Below are positions 53,835 to 63,323 of a DNA stretch of 64,000 bases, piece by piece. The stretch comes from Nakamurella endophytica (GTDB lineage: Bacteria; Actinomycetota; Actinomycetes; Mycobacteriales; Nakamurellaceae), in the NCBI RefSeq assembly GCF_014646215.1, contig NZ_BMNA01000003.1, positions 310,001 through 374,000 of the forward strand, in the 5' to 3' direction. How positions within the stretch are numbered: the first letter of the stretch is position 1; each line of letters opens with the position of its first letter. A program made the translations under genes and the position numbers. The notes under the pieces were generated by a model. It searched no databases, was not told where the DNA came from, and was given only the letters and a program-made list of their open reading frames with translations.

Positions 53835-54515
53835 GTGACGCTGTCTCCTGACGCCGAACCGGTCGACGGGTCCCCGGACCTCGATGCGGTCGAGCAGCAG
53901 TCGGCAGGGCCCTCGCGGCTCGGCCGCGGAGAGCAGGCTCGCCGGCGGATCCGGCGCGCCGCCCTCGAGGTGCTCGCCGACGACGGGATGCCGGGCTTCA
54001 CGATGGAGGCGGTGGCTCGCCGGGCCGGCGCGGGTAAGGCCACGCTCTACCGTCACTGGCCGTCGGCGTCCGCGCTGCTGGTCGAGGCGATGGACGCGGA
54101 ATTCCGGCCGCTGGACCAGGTCGACACCGGCGACCTGCGGGTCGACCTCGTCACGCAGCTGACGGCATTCACGCGCATGCTGACCGCCGCGGCGTTCCCC
54201 AGGCTCATGGCCGCGTTCGTCGACGCGGCCGAGCGGGACCCGGCTCTCGCCGCGATGCACACCGAGCTGACCGACCGCCGACGTGACGTCCTGCTCCGTA
54301 CCGTCGCCGGCGGCGTCGCACGGGGCGATCTGCCGGCCGACGTCGACTCCGAGTTGGTGGTGGATCTGCTGGTCGGCCCCTTCTTCTATCGACGGTTCGT
54401 CGCGCACCGGCCGATCACCGCGGATCTGCCCGAGGCTGTCGTCGACCAGGTGCTGGCCGGCCTGCGGAGGTCCCCGACCGGCGGAGCGGCCGGCGAGAAC
54501 AGCGGGTCCCGGTGA
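53835..54515 (+). CDS. TetR family transcriptional regulator
   Basis: 226 residues. N-terminal disordered stretch of about 30 residues, then the HTH at 33-78 (RRRIRRAALEVLADDGMPGF, TMEAVARRAGAGKATLYRHW, PSASALLVEAM), and a TetR_C-type domain with FVDAAERDPALAAMHTELTD and VDLLVGPFFYRRFVAHRPIT, which is characteristic of the C-terminal TetR_C_16-like group. GTG 53835. Presumably represses itself and the divergent reductase through the two sites at 53771-53815. Confidence 0.9.
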   Translation: MTLSPDAEPVDGSPDLDAVEQQSAGPSRLGRGEQARRRIRRAALEVLADDGMPGFTMEAVARRAGAGKATLYRHWPSASALLVEAMDAEFRPLDQVDTGDLRVDLVTQLTAFTRMLTAAAFPRLMAAFVDAAERDPALAAMHTELTDRRRDVLLRTVAGGVARGDLPADVDSELVVDLLVGPFFYRRFVAHRPITADLPEAVVDQVLAGLRRSPTGGAAGENSGSR

Positions 54516-54591
54516 GCTACCGGCCACGGAGGGAGTCCCGCCGGCCCGGGCGATCCGGTCGGTGTCGACGGAGCGGTGCCCGGCGTATCCG

Positions 54592-55680
54592 TCAGCTCGC
54601 GAGGACGATCTTCCGGTCGGTGTAGTCGAAGGTGACCGTCTTGTACGTGGACAGCACATCGGATCCGATGAGACCGACGAGATGACCGTTGCTCTTCTTC
54701 GCGTTCTCGGTACCCACGGACACGCCGGTCACCGTGGGCAGGTCGACGGTCCCGGCCGTCAGCTGGTCGACGGTCACCTCCTGGGACGACGAGGTGCAGG
54801 ACACGGACGACAGCTTGACCTGCTTGCCGACCTTCTGCAGACCGACCCGGTCGGCGAACGTGGAGTCGACGGTGGTCCGGCTGGCCCCGGTGTCGACCAG
54901 CATGTGCGTCGCCGTGCCGTGCAGCCGGACGCTCGCCACGATCTCGGTCGACCCGTTGCCACCGGCGAGCAGGATCGGGACCGTCTGCTTGCCGGCGTCG
55001 ACCGGGCCGCCCAGTCGGAGCGATCCGCCGGCGTAGTCGAGCCGCACGGAGCCGAAAGCCCGGAAGACGTCGGCGCCCAGCAGGCCGCCGACCGTCAGAC
55101 CGTGGAACTTCTTCCCGGCGAACGCGATCGACGTGGACGGTGCCGTGGCCGGCGGCATCGCCTCGCCACCGATCGACCAGTCCTGCAGGTGCACCGGCTG
55201 GGACACCGTCGGGCAGGCGGCTCCCGAGCCGGTGATCTTGGCTCCGGCGGTCTGCAGACCCGCCTCCTCGACGACCTTGGAGTCGAGGATGGTGACGGAC
55301 GCGCCGGTGTCGACGATGAAGGCGTACGGCTTCCCCGCGACGGAGACCACCGCCAATGCCATCACCGCGCCGTCCTTGGAGCGGACGACGGTCATCGGCA
55401 CGGTCACCGGGTGCAGCACCGCCGGCCCGCTCGAGGTGGACCCGCTCACGGCGGCGCCGCTCCCGGATCCGCCCGACTGCGGCGAGGACCCTGGCGTGGC
55501 AGCGTCGCTCGACCGCGTCGTCGCACTCGGCACGGTGGACAGGCCGATGGAGGAGACGGTCGTCGCCGGCGCCGAACTGTCGATCGAGCCGCCGGTCGGC
55601 ATCGAGGACGACGTCTCCGTCGAGCATCCGGTCATCGCCAACGCCACCAGTAGGACCGCAGCCCACGTCTTCCGCACCAC
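54592..55680 (-). CDS. Lipoprotein with two retropepsin-like aspartic protease halves
   Basis: 362 residues from GTG 55680 (behind AGGGGG). Lipobox LAMTGCST with Cys19, Ser/Thr/Gly linker to about 85, then two related halves. Half 1: YAFIVDTGASVTIL (Asp124) and GLTVGGLLGADVFRAFGSVR ending in a beta strand; half 2: HMLVDTGASRTTVD (Asp263) and HLVGLIGSDVLSTYKTVTFD. Each half has the D-T-G-A-S active-site loop and the following hydrophobic G-L-L/I-G-x-D-V element of retropepsins, so the single chain could form a pepsin-like dimer within itself. Faces the outside of the cell membrane. Substrate and role unknown. Confidence 0.85.
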   Translation of the reverse strand: MVRKTWAAVLLVALAMTGCSTETSSSMPTGGSIDSSAPATTVSSIGLSTVPSATTRSSDAATPGSSPQSGGSGSGAAVSGSTSSGPAVLHPVTVPMTVVRSKDGAVMALAVVSVAGKPYAFIVDTGASVTILDSKVVEEAGLQTAGAKITGSGAACPTVSQPVHLQDWSIGGEAMPPATAPSTSIAFAGKKFHGLTVGGLLGADVFRAFGSVRLDYAGGSLRLGGPVDAGKQTVPILLAGGNGSTEIVASVRLHGTATHMLVDTGASRTTVDSTFADRVGLQKVGKQVKLSSVSCTSSSQEVTVDQLTAGTVDLPTVTGVSVGTENAKKSNGHLVGLIGSDVLSTYKTVTFDYTDRKIVLAS

Positions 55681-55907
55681 AGCGCCGCCCCCTGAGTGAT
55701 GGTTACCGCCGGCAAGCATCCGCGATGCGGTGGTCGTGATCAATGGCTGTACCCCCACGGACACCAAAGATGTCCGATTCCGCCCGGTCGAGTGGCGGCG
55801 CCCGTCGAACGACTGCTCGGCGACGGATCCGCCCGCCGCTGGTGCAGCGCGGACCACGCCTTCGTGCAGGAAGCGGTGGAGCTGCGCCGTGTGCACGCTG
55901 ACGCCCG

Positions 55908-56285
55908 ATGGCTTCCGCGCATGAGGCGGACCCCGGCGGCACGGCTGCGGCTCTCTGGTTGTCACTCTACGGCGCGACGGTGGCCGTGCTCCTGGTGGTG
56001 TGGTGGATCCTCGGCCGCGCACCGGACGACAGCACCGGTCCCTTCCTGTCCCTCGTCGCGGTGGCGCTCGAGCTGCTCACCGCACCGGTCGGGTTCCTGG
56101 CGATCTGGATCCTCGGCTTCCGATACGGTTTCGCAGGCATGGCGGTGGGTTTCGCTGCGGGCGCTGTGATCAACATGGCCGTCGCGGCGCTGATCACGTA
56201 CGTCGTCGCGCTGCGCCCGGCCGCCCGTCGATGCGCCGGGCCGTGGGAGGCACCGCCGTGGGGGCCCGGTGCTGGCCGGTGGTGA
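55908..56285 (+). CDS. Small membrane protein 1
   Basis: 125 residues with three hydrophobic helices (LWLSLYGATVAVLLVVWWIL, FLSLVAVALELLTAPVGFLA IWILG, FAAGAVINMAVAALITYVVA). No family recognised. Its stop overlaps the start of the following small membrane gene (GTGA), so the two are translationally coupled. ATG 55908 lacks a strong ribosome site; the 227 bp before it (55681-55907) contain no other gene. Confidence 0.6.
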   Translation: MASAHEADPGGTAAALWLSLYGATVAVLLVVWWILGRAPDDSTGPFLSLVAVALELLTAPVGFLAIWILGFRYGFAGMAVGFAAGAVINMAVAALITYVVALRPAARRCAGPWEAPPWGPGAGRW

Positions 56286-56572
56286 GTGGCCGACGGGTCG
56301 GCGCCGTCGTCGCGGTCGGCGCGGCGCTGCTGGTCGCCGGAGTCGGTCTGGGGTCGGCCACCGTGACGGACCGGACCACGTCGATGTGGCTGGACTGCGG
56401 TCCGGCGCTGTTCCAGTTCCTGGCGGAGCCGCCCTCGCAAGATTGCGCGCCGGGGCGCTACCAGCCGTGGCGGACGCTGGCCTTCGTCGCGCTGGTCCTC
56501 GGATCCGTCCTCACGGTCGCGGGTCTGCTGTGGTGGCGGCACCTGCACCGCGGCGCCGAAGCAGACCGCTGA
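56282..56572 (+). CDS. Small membrane protein 2
   Basis: 96 residues with two hydrophobic helices (VGAVVAVGAALLVAGVGLG and TLAFVALVLGSVLTVAGLLW) separated by an extracytoplasmic loop with two Cys (LDCGPALF and SQDCAPGRY) that may pair. GTG 56282 in GTGA overlap. Family not recognised. Ends convergently with the ROK repressor gene. Confidence 0.6.
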   Translation: MSGRRVGAVVAVGAALLVAGVGLGSATVTDRTTSMWLDCGPALFQFLAEPPSQDCAPGRYQPWRTLAFVALVLGSVLTVAGLLWWRHLHRGAEADR

Positions 56573-56630
56573 GAGGCCGTGGTGCCGCGGCGGCGACGCG
56601 CGCGGCAACTCTCCGGTCGACAGGTGATGC

Positions 56631-57845
56631 CTAGCGACCCGGGGTGACCTCCGGTGGCAGCTGGTCGCCGGCCCAGGTCCCGAAGTCCACCCGGGCCGGG
56701 TACCGGCCGCCGACCAGGGTCGTCATGGCGTAGTCCCCGGCGATGCTCGTGGCCCCACGCACACTGGCGCGGTCGCCGAAAGCGCTGGTGCGGATCGGGA
56801 TCTCCACGCCGTACTCGGCCAGCACCCGCTCCACCGCCGGTGCCATCTGCTCGTTCTGGCCGACGCCGCCGCCCAGGACGATGAGCGCCGGGTCGGTCAC
56901 CGCCACCACGGCCAGTGCCGCGTTGGCGATGTCCCGCGCGTGCGCCTGGACCACCGCGACGGCCCCGCGGTGTCCGGATGCGGCGAGCTCGAACAGCGCC
57001 GGCACGGTCGGCGGCGGCGCACCGTCGGTCCACGTCTCGTGGGCGCGCTGCAGCAGACTGCCGGACCCGACGTAGTGCTCGAAGGCGTCCGGCCGGTAGG
57101 TGCTGCCCGGCGCGAAAGGGAACGGTAGGCGGGCGATCTCGCCCGCCGCGCCGCGGTCGCCCCGGATGAGCCGGCCGTTGAGCACCAGCCCCATCCCGAT
57201 CCGCAGGCCCACCTGGAGGTAGACGAAGTTCGTCTGTCCCACCGCGGCGCCCGATTGCAATTCCGCCAGCGCGGCACAGTTGACGTTGTTCTCGGGCAGC
57301 ACCGGCACGTCGGAACGCAGGCGGAACTCGGCCACCAGGTCGTCGAGCCCGGCATCGGGCAACCACGGGTCGGCCAGCGTGGCTGGTGTCGGGGTCGGCA
57401 CGATCCGGGGGACCGCGATGCCGACGGCGCGGAGCGGTCCGTGCCCCGCGAAGTCGGTCGTGCACTGCCGCACCGCGGCCGCCGCGCGCCGGCGCAGGGC
57501 CGGGGCGCTGCGGTCCGCGGAGCTCAGCGAGCGCAGCTCGCTGCCGTCCAGACCCTGCGCCTGCAACTCGAAGTGGCTCGCGCCCAGGTCGAGACCGAGC
57601 GTCCAGCCGGCTCCGGGACCGAGGGCGTACACCGACGCGGCGCGACCGAGGCTGCCCTGGACCGAGCCGGTGTTCGAGACGAGCCCGGCTCCCTCCAGCT
57701 CGGCGATCGCCGCGGACACGGTGGGCTTCGACAGCGCGAGCTCGCGGCCGAGCTCGGGTCGGGTCACCTGTCGGCCGGGAGTGATGGCCGCGAGAACGGC
57801 GCGGGCGGAGTCGCTCAGCCCGACCGATCGGCTTGACGGTGCCAT
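56631..57845 (-). CDS. ROK family transcriptional repressor (NagC/XylR type)
   Basis: 404 residues: MarR-like HTH (RAVLAAITPGRQVTRPELGR, ELALSKPTVSAAIAELEGAG) at about 15-60, then a ROK sugar-binding domain with WTLGLDLGASHFELQAQGL, YLQVGLRIGMGLVLNGRLIR, GDRGAAGEIARLPF and IVLGGGVGQNEQMAPAVERV. The zinc C-x-C-G-x-x-G-C-x-E motif is absent (replaced by a P-F-A-P-G-S-T-Y region), which fits a sensor rather than a kinase. ATG 57845. Divergent from the isomerase operon it presumably controls. Confidence 0.9.
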   Translation of the reverse strand: MAPSSRSVGLSDSARAVLAAITPGRQVTRPELGRELALSKPTVSAAIAELEGAGLVSNTGSVQGSLGRAASVYALGPGAGWTLGLDLGASHFELQAQGLDGSELRSLSSADRSAPALRRRAAAAVRQCTTDFAGHGPLRAVGIAVPRIVPTPTPATLADPWLPDAGLDDLVAEFRLRSDVPVLPENNVNCAALAELQSGAAVGQTNFVYLQVGLRIGMGLVLNGRLIRGDRGAAGEIARLPFPFAPGSTYRPDAFEHYVGSGSLLQRAHETWTDGAPPPTVPALFELAASGHRGAVAVVQAHARDIANAALAVVAVTDPALIVLGGGVGQNEQMAPAVERVLAEYGVEIPIRTSAFGDRASVRGATSIAGDYAMTTLVGGRYPARVDFGTWAGDQLPPEVTPGR

Positions 57846-57940
57846 GCGGTGCTCTCTTCCAGTGACGGGCGGTGGATCCCGTGCGGCGCTGCCGGTCCGC
57901 ACGGTCGGACGGTAGCCGCCGACGGCGCGGAACAAGGGTA

Positions 57941-57972
57941 TTGACGCCTCGGGATTAATAAGACAAGCTCCC
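57941..57972 (+). promoter_or_regulatory. Promoter/operator region of the isomerase-kinase-transporter operon
   Basis: TTGACG at 57941-57946 is a good -35; the -10 is unclear (best spaced hexamer CAAGCT at 57964). The AT-rich TTAATAAG at 57955-57962 stands out in this GC-rich gap, and GGGA (57951) with TCCC (57969) form a small inverted repeat around it, a candidate ROK operator. Weak evidence. Confidence 0.4.
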
Positions 57973-57996
57973 TTACGAACACGGAGGAGAGTGACC

Positions 57997-59019
57997 ATGG
58001 GTCCGCAGTTGACATTCGCCGAGGGCACCGCGCAGCAGTCGCAGGGGCTCCGGCAGGCCGTCGCCGAGGTGCAGGGTTGGCTCGACGAGGGACGCGCGGA
58101 GACGCTGCGGCAGGGCAGCCTGCTGCTCGTCGGCATCGGCGCGAGCGACGCCGCCACCGCGACGCCGGCGCACGTGCTGCGGGCTGGCGGTGTCGTGACC
58201 TACCGCAGCAACGCCGGTGACATCCCCAGCGGCACGCCGCGGTTGGCGGACCACTACCTGGGGGTGTCGCAGGGTGGCCGGAGCCGGGAGACGATCCAGG
58301 TGCTCTCGGCGGTGCCCGCCGAGAACCGCTATGCCGTCGTCAACAACACCGATTCCCCGCTCGCCGGGATGAGCGGCACGGTCCTCGGCGTCGGCAACGT
58401 CACCGACTCCAGGATGTCCTCGGTGGCCTTCAGCGCCACCGTGGTGGCGCTCGGGATGCTGGCCGACCACGTCCTCACCGGCAGCACCGACCGAGGCTGG
58501 GTCGACCTGGGGGAGGCCTGCGACACCGCGGTGGCCTCGGCCGACGACGTGCTGCACGAGTTCGCCGGGCACATCGCCAAGGCCGGCATGGTGGACGTGG
58601 TCGGGCGGGCGCCGTCACTGACGGCGGCCCAGCAGGGCGCGCTGCTCTTCCGCGAGGGCCCGTTCCTGCCCTCGACGTTCATGGACACCCGGTCCTACCT
58701 GCACGGCCCGATGGACTGCGCGGGCCCGACCTCCCACGTGCTGTTCGGTCGCGAGCGGGAGGGACTGCTGGCCGGCCAGCTGGACGAGCAGCACGCGCCC
58801 GTCCTGCTCGTGACGGATCGGCCGGTGCAGTCGCCGGCCACGACGATCACCATCCCGGAGCTGCCGGCGTGCCAGCGCGCCGTGGTGGAGGTCGCGCTGC
58901 TGCAGCGGCTGGTCATCCATGTCGGCGCGGTGCTGGGCCGGGACCTCGACGCGTCGGTGTTCCGCCGGCTGGACACCAAGATCGACAGCACCGACGAGCT
59001 CACCGGATCGGATTGGTGA
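57997..59019 (+). CDS. SIS-domain sugar isomerase/deaminase-like protein
   Basis: 340 residues with two SIS folds, as in GlmS isomerase half, AgaS and the Amadori deglycase FrlB. Seen: SLLLVGIGASDAATATPAHV, HYLGVSQGGRSRETIQVLSA (the sugar-phosphate binding S-x-x-G-x-x-x-E-T loop), MVDVVGRAPSLTAAQQGALL, then FREGPFLPSTFMDTRSYLHG P, where GlmS-like enzymes place the catalytic Glu and H-G-P. ATG 57997 with GGAGGAGA. The stop overlaps the kinase gene. Either an aminosugar-6-phosphate isomerase or a fructosamine-6-phosphate deglycase. Confidence 0.86.
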   Translation: MGPQLTFAEGTAQQSQGLRQAVAEVQGWLDEGRAETLRQGSLLLVGIGASDAATATPAHVLRAGGVVTYRSNAGDIPSGTPRLADHYLGVSQGGRSRETIQVLSAVPAENRYAVVNNTDSPLAGMSGTVLGVGNVTDSRMSSVAFSATVVALGMLADHVLTGSTDRGWVDLGEACDTAVASADDVLHEFAGHIAKAGMVDVVGRAPSLTAAQQGALLFREGPFLPSTFMDTRSYLHGPMDCAGPTSHVLFGREREGLLAGQLDEQHAPVLLVTDRPVQSPATTITIPELPACQRAVVEVALLQRLVIHVGAVLGRDLDASVFRRLDTKIDSTDELTGSDW

Positions 59020-60002
59020 CCGGCCTGCTGGTCGGTATCGACGTCGGCGGCACCAAGACCCATCTGCGTGCCCAGTCGACGACCGGCCGGATCACCGCGG
59101 ACCTCGTCACCCCCACCACCGGGTGGCACGCCGCGACCTGGTCGACCAGGGCCGACCTGCTCGTCGACTGGGTCGGCTCGGCCGTCGGCGGCGCCGCGGT
59201 GGCGGCCGTGGCGGTCGGCGCGCGGGGCTGTGACACCGAGGAGCAGGCGCGAGACCTGGGCGACGCCTTCGCACCTCGGGTGTCGGTCCCGGTGGTCGTC
59301 GTCAACGACGCCCAGCTGCTCGGCCCGGCTCTCGACCGGGACGGCTCGATCTGCCTGATCGCCGGCACGGGTTCGATCGCCGTCGGCCAGGGTCCGGACG
59401 GTCGGCCGCTCTTCGCCGGCGGCCACGGGTGGTTGGTCGGCGACGACGGTGGCGGGACCGGGCTGGTCCGCGAGGCCGTGCGGGGGCTGCTGCAGTCGCA
59501 GGACCACGGGGATCGCGACGAGATCCTCTTCCGCTACCTCTGCGCCGCAGCCGGTGTCGACGACTCGCAGGATCTCGCCACGGCGCTCGCCAGCCGTCCG
59601 CTGGCGGAGTGGTCGGGATGGGCCGCGGCGCTGTTCCGGGCGGCCGGAGACGGTTCCCCCGTCGCCGGCCGCACCGTCGCCGCCGGCGCCCGGTCCCTCG
59701 CCGAGCTGGTGCGGGCCCTGGTCCGGCGAGGAGCGGAGAGCCGATCCGTCGTGATGGGCGGGGGAGTGGTCACCGCCCAGCCGTCGTACGCCGCCCTGGT
59801 GGCGGACCGCATCCGTGGGACGGTCGGCGCGGTCGAGGTCCTCGTCCTCGAGGAGCCGCCCGTGGCCGGCGCAGTCCGCCTCGCCGGTCAGCTGGCCGGC
59901 ACCACCGCACCGGTCGCCGCAGGTCCGGCGCCGTCCGCGGACAGCCCCACCGCACCGCTGCGTCAACCGTCCGTCCCGTCCTCCCCGAAAGGCACGTCCT
60001 GA
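59016..60002 (+). CDS. BadF/BadG/BcrA-type ATPase, N-acetylglucosamine kinase-like
   Basis: 328 residues with the ASKHA fold: phosphate-1 loop LLVGIDVGGTKTHLRAQSTT near residue 4, connect loop VVNDAQLLGPALDRDGSICL, phosphate-2 IAGTGSIAVGQGPDGRP, GGHGWLVGDDGGGTGLVREA, and adenosine loop VVMGGGVVTAQPSYAAL. This group includes GlcNAc kinase and related sugar kinases. GTG 59016 overlaps the SIS gene (GTGA). Probably phosphorylates the imported sugar before the SIS enzyme acts. The last 35 residues are a Pro/Ser-rich tail. Confidence 0.86.
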   Translation: MTGLLVGIDVGGTKTHLRAQSTTGRITADLVTPTTGWHAATWSTRADLLVDWVGSAVGGAAVAAVAVGARGCDTEEQARDLGDAFAPRVSVPVVVVNDAQLLGPALDRDGSICLIAGTGSIAVGQGPDGRPLFAGGHGWLVGDDGGGTGLVREAVRGLLQSQDHGDRDEILFRYLCAAAGVDDSQDLATALASRPLAEWSGWAAALFRAAGDGSPVAGRTVAAGARSLAELVRALVRRGAESRSVVMGGGVVTAQPSYAALVADRIRGTVGAVEVLVLEEPPVAGAVRLAGQLAGTTAPVAAGPAPSADSPTAPLRQPSVPSSPKGTS

Positions 60003-60003
60003 C

Positions 60004-61056
60004 ATGACGATCCCCACCCGGCGCACGGCCCTGCTCGGAGCGCTCGGCGCCGCCTCGGTGCTGGCCCTCACCGCCTGCGGCAGCGACACCGGCTCCACCG
60101 CGGCGTCGTCGTCGACCCCGTCCTCGTCGACGTCCGCGTCCGCGTCCGCGTCTCTGTCCGGGGCCGCGGGCTCCGCTGCCGCGTCCGGTGTCGGCTCCTC
60201 GGCCGCCGGATCCGGTGCTGCCGGCCCGGTGCCGAACCCGGTGACCGGCTTCGACGCGCCCGCGGTCGACCCGAAGATCGCCGCGATGGTGCCGCAGGAG
60301 CTCCGCTCCAAGCCGGCGCTGATCGCCGGTGTGGACGCGACCATGGCACCCAAGGAGTTCATGGACGCGGACGGCAAGACCATCGTCGGGCTGGACGTCG
60401 ACATGGTGAAGGCCATGGGCGACGTGCTGGGCGTCAAGATCGAGTTCGTCAACGCCGCCTTCGACACCCTGATCCCGGGGGTGCAGAACGGGCGCATGGA
60501 CCTGGTCAACTCCTCGGCGGCGCCGACGCTGGAGCGCGAGAAGGTCGTCGACATGGTCTCCACCGACCTGTCGGGCGAGCAGCTGCTGATCCAGGCCGCG
60601 CAGTCCGACGCGATCAAGGGCATGGACGACCTGTGCGGACGCAGTGCCGGGGCGGCTCGCGGCTCGCTGCCGGTGACCGACCTGCAGGACCAGTCCGCCA
60701 AGTGCACCGGAGCGGGCAAGAAGCCGGTCGACGTGCAGATCTTCCCGGACAGCAACACCCTGACGCTGGCGCTGACCAGCGGCCGCATCGAGGCGGTGCT
60801 GTCCGACCAGCCGACGTCGGCCTACAACGCCGCCAAGTCCAACGGCAAGCTCGCGGCCGTCGGACCGATCTACCGCGCCGGCCTGGAGGCCGTCTTCACC
60901 AAGAAGGGCAACGGGCTGGCGCCCGCGCTGGCCGCGGCGATGAACAAGCTGCGCGAGACCGGCACGTACAAGCAGATGTTGGCCAAGTGGGACCTGACCG
61001 CCAGCTATCTGGACACGTCCGTGGTCAACCCGGCGACCAACAAGCAGAAGTACTGA
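60004..61056 (+). CDS. Amino-acid-type ABC transporter substrate-binding lipoprotein
   Basis: 350-residue SBP_bac_3 protein. Signal with twin Arg ([22 protein letters not shown]) and lipobox, Ser/Ala linker to about 80, then [80 protein letters not shown] and [14 protein letters not shown]. All are amino-acid receptor hallmarks; the usual ligand-carboxylate Arg region is recognisable. A Cys pair in the domain (DLCGRS, AKCTGA) may bridge. Starts two bases after the kinase stop codon region. Confidence 0.9.
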   Translation: MTIPTRRTALLGALGAASVLALTACGSDTGSTAASSSTPSSSTSASASASLSGAAGSAAASGVGSSAAGSGAAGPVPNPVTGFDAPAVDPKIAAMVPQELRSKPALIAGVDATMAPKEFMDADGKTIVGLDVDMVKAMGDVLGVKIEFVNAAFDTLIPGVQNGRMDLVNSSAAPTLEREKVVDMVSTDLSGEQLLIQAAQSDAIKGMDDLCGRSAGAARGSLPVTDLQDQSAKCTGAGKKPVDVQIFPDSNTLTLALTSGRIEAVLSDQPTSAYNAAKSNGKLAAVGPIYRAGLEAVFTKKGNGLAPALAAAMNKLRETGTYKQMLAKWDLTASYLDTSVVNPATNKQKY

Positions 61057-61109
61057 CCGACCCGCCGAACGGCACGGCGGCGACCGACGACGTCCCCTGA
61101 GGAGGGAAC

Positions 61110-62066
61110 GTGGCACTGACGCTGGACACCAGCAGTCCTCGGCCGACGGGGCCGACGCGTCGCCGGAGGCGACCGTGGGTCTGGGTGGGCAACGTGGTCG
61201 TCGCCGTGCTGGCGGTGATGCTGCTGCACGCACTGCTGGCCAATCCCAACTTCCAGTGGGACGTGGTCGGGCACTACTTCTTCTCCGGCTCCATCCTGCA
61301 GGGGCTGGTGAAGACCCTGCTGCTGACCGCCCTGTCGATGGTGATCGGCGTCGTGCTGGGGACCGTCCTGGCGGTCATGCGCCGGGCGGACACCCCGATC
61401 GTGTCGGGGTTCGCGGCCCTGTACATCTGGTTCTTCCGCGGCACACCGCTGCTCGTGCAGCTGATCTTCTGGTACAACCTGTCGTCGCTGTACACGTCGC
61501 TGAGCCTCGGTGTCCCGTTCGGCCCGAGCCTGTGGTCGGCGTCGACGAACTCGCTCATCTCGCCCTTCACCGCCGCCCTGTTGGGGCTCGGTCTGAACCA
61601 GGCCGCCTACACCGCGGAGATCGTGCGAGCGGGGATGCTGTCGGTGCCGCCCGGGCAGCTGGACGCCGCCGCCTCCCTCGGCATGCCGGGCGGCATGACG
61701 ATGCGGCGGGTCATCCTGCCGCAGGCCATGCGAGTGATCATCCCGCCGATCGGCAACGAGACGATCGGCATGCTCAAGACCACGTCGCTGGTCAGCGTCC
61801 TGGCCATGCCCGAGTTGCTCTACAGCGCCCAGCTGATCTACGCCCGGACGTACGAGACCATGCCGCTGCTGATCGTGGCGAGCATCTGGTACCTGCTGGT
61901 GACGTCCGTGCTGACGCTGGTGCAGGGAGAGATCGAGCGCCGGTTCGCGAGGGGTACCGGCGACACCCGCGGCGGCGGCATCGGCGGCCTCGTCCGGCGG
62001 TTCACCCGCGTGCACGCGGAACGGCCGGCGGCCGCCGTCGCCATGGAGGAGGCAGGAGCTCGATGA
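61110..62066 (+). CDS. Amino-acid-type ABC transporter permease
   Basis: 318-residue HisM/GlnP-type permease. Seen: [19 protein letters not shown] first helix, [39 protein letters not shown] (R-G-T-P-L-L-V-Q), [20 protein letters not shown], and the coupling loop [20 protein letters not shown] followed by [14 protein letters not shown]. Single permease gene, so it should work as a homodimer. GTG 61110 behind GAGGAGG. The stop overlaps the ATPase start. Confidence 0.92.
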   Translation: MALTLDTSSPRPTGPTRRRRRPWVWVGNVVVAVLAVMLLHALLANPNFQWDVVGHYFFSGSILQGLVKTLLLTALSMVIGVVLGTVLAVMRRADTPIVSGFAALYIWFFRGTPLLVQLIFWYNLSSLYTSLSLGVPFGPSLWSASTNSLISPFTAALLGLGLNQAAYTAEIVRAGMLSVPPGQLDAAASLGMPGGMTMRRVILPQAMRVIIPPIGNETIGMLKTTSLVSVLAMPELLYSAQLIYARTYETMPLLIVASIWYLLVTSVLTLVQGEIERRFARGTGDTRGGGIGGLVRRFTRVHAERPAAAVAMEEAGAR

Positions 62067-62842
62067 CCGGGTCGACCACCGTGACGCCGATGGTGCACGC
62101 CGACAACGTCTGGAAGTCGTTCGGGCACCTGGACGTCCTCAAGGGCATCAGCCTGGACGTGCTGCCCGGCGAGGTCGTCTGCCTGCTCGGCTCCTCCGGG
62201 TCCGGGAAGACCACGTTCCTGCGGTGCATCAACCACCTGGAACGCATCTCGGGCGGCGAGATCCTCGTCGACGGCCAGCGGATCGGCTACCGCGAACAGA
62301 AGGGCACGCTGGTCGAGCTGCCGGAGCGGGAGACGGCCCGTCGCCGCGCGGAGACCGCCATGGTGTTCCAGCAGTTCAACCTGTTCCCGCACCGCACCGT
62401 GCTGGAGAACCTCGTCGAGGCACCGATCCTGGTGAAGAGGGAGCCCCGCGCCGAGGCCACCCAGCGGGCGCTGGGCATGCTCGCCCGGGTGGGGCTGTCC
62501 GACAAGGCCGGCGCCTACCCCAACCAGCTGTCCGGCGGGCAGCAGCAGCGGGTGGCGATCGCCCGGGCGCTGACCATGCGGCCGAAGCTGATGCTGTTCG
62601 ACGAGCCGACCAGCGCCCTCGACCCGGAGCTGGTCGGCGAGGTGCTCGAGGTCATGCGGGATCTGGCGCGCGGCGGCATGACCATGGTGGTGGTCACCCA
62701 CGAGATGTCCTTCGCCAGGGACGTCGCGGACCGGGTCGTGGTGATGGACGACGGCGTCATCGTCGAGTCCGGTCCGCCCGAGCAGGTCTTCCACCACCCC
62801 GAGCACGCCCGGACGCGGGCCTTCCTGGCCAAGGTCGGCTGA
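62063..62842 (+). CDS. Amino-acid-type ABC transporter ATP-binding protein
   Basis: 259-residue GlnQ-type ATPase: Walker [10 protein letters not shown] near residue 44, Q-loop [11 protein letters not shown], signature [17 protein letters not shown], Walker [16 protein letters not shown], switch His in [18 protein letters not shown] 62063 in ATGA overlap. Close relative in form to the ATPase at 18972-19763, including the G-Y-R-E insertion before the Q-loop. Completes the five-gene operon. Confidence 0.94.
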   Translation: MTGSTTVTPMVHADNVWKSFGHLDVLKGISLDVLPGEVVCLLGSSGSGKTTFLRCINHLERISGGEILVDGQRIGYREQKGTLVELPERETARRRAETAMVFQQFNLFPHRTVLENLVEAPILVKREPRAEATQRALGMLARVGLSDKAGAYPNQLSGGQQQRVAIARALTMRPKLMLFDEPTSALDPELVGEVLEVMRDLARGGMTMVVVTHEMSFARDVADRVVVMDDGVIVESGPPEQVFHHPEHARTRAFLAKVG

Positions 62843-62947
62843 GGGCCGCGTCGGGTCCGGCCGGGGTCGCGGGCACGGAGCCCGCCACGCCAAAAGGCCG
62901 CTGTGCCGGTCCGCGCGGTCGACCCTGCGCCGGTCTACGGTCCCTCC

Positions 62948-63277
62948 GTGCAGGACGCCACGGACCCGCCCGTCACCCCCGACGGCCGGTACATCGTGGT
63001 GCGGGGCCGGCTCTGGCGGCGATCGGACCCCCGGCTGACGCCCGAGGAGCGGCAGGACGCCGTCGACCGGCTCATGACGGCCCGCCGCGCGGTCGGCACG
63101 GCGCGGCGCCGCGGTGATACCGCGGCCCTGACCGCGGCCCGCGCCGACGTGGACGCGGCGAAGCGGGCGCTCGGCGAGCGCGGGCCGGTGTGGTGGGACG
63201 ACGGCGCACCGGACCTGACCCGGCACATGGCCCATACGACCCGGTACGCGGCCTGGTGGGCGGGCCTGGACGGGTGA
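62948..63277 (+). CDS. Small conserved protein, function unknown
   Basis: 109 residues from GTG 62948 (an in-frame GTG 62903 would add 15). Core DGRYIVVRGRLWRRSDPRLT PEERQDAVDRLMTARRAVG, a basic helical region, and ending WWDDGAPDLTRHMAHTTRYA. I recognise this as a widespread, soluble, unstudied family sometimes mislabelled as Tol-related. No membrane segment. No neighbour suggests a role. Confidence 0.7.
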   Translation: MQDATDPPVTPDGRYIVVRGRLWRRSDPRLTPEERQDAVDRLMTARRAVGTARRRGDTAALTAARADVDAAKRALGERGPVWWDDGAPDLTRHMAHTTRYAAWWAGLDG

Positions 63278-63323
63278 GCCGCGGCAGCACGGGCAGCCGG
63301 GCCACATCCGGCCCGCTCGCTGC

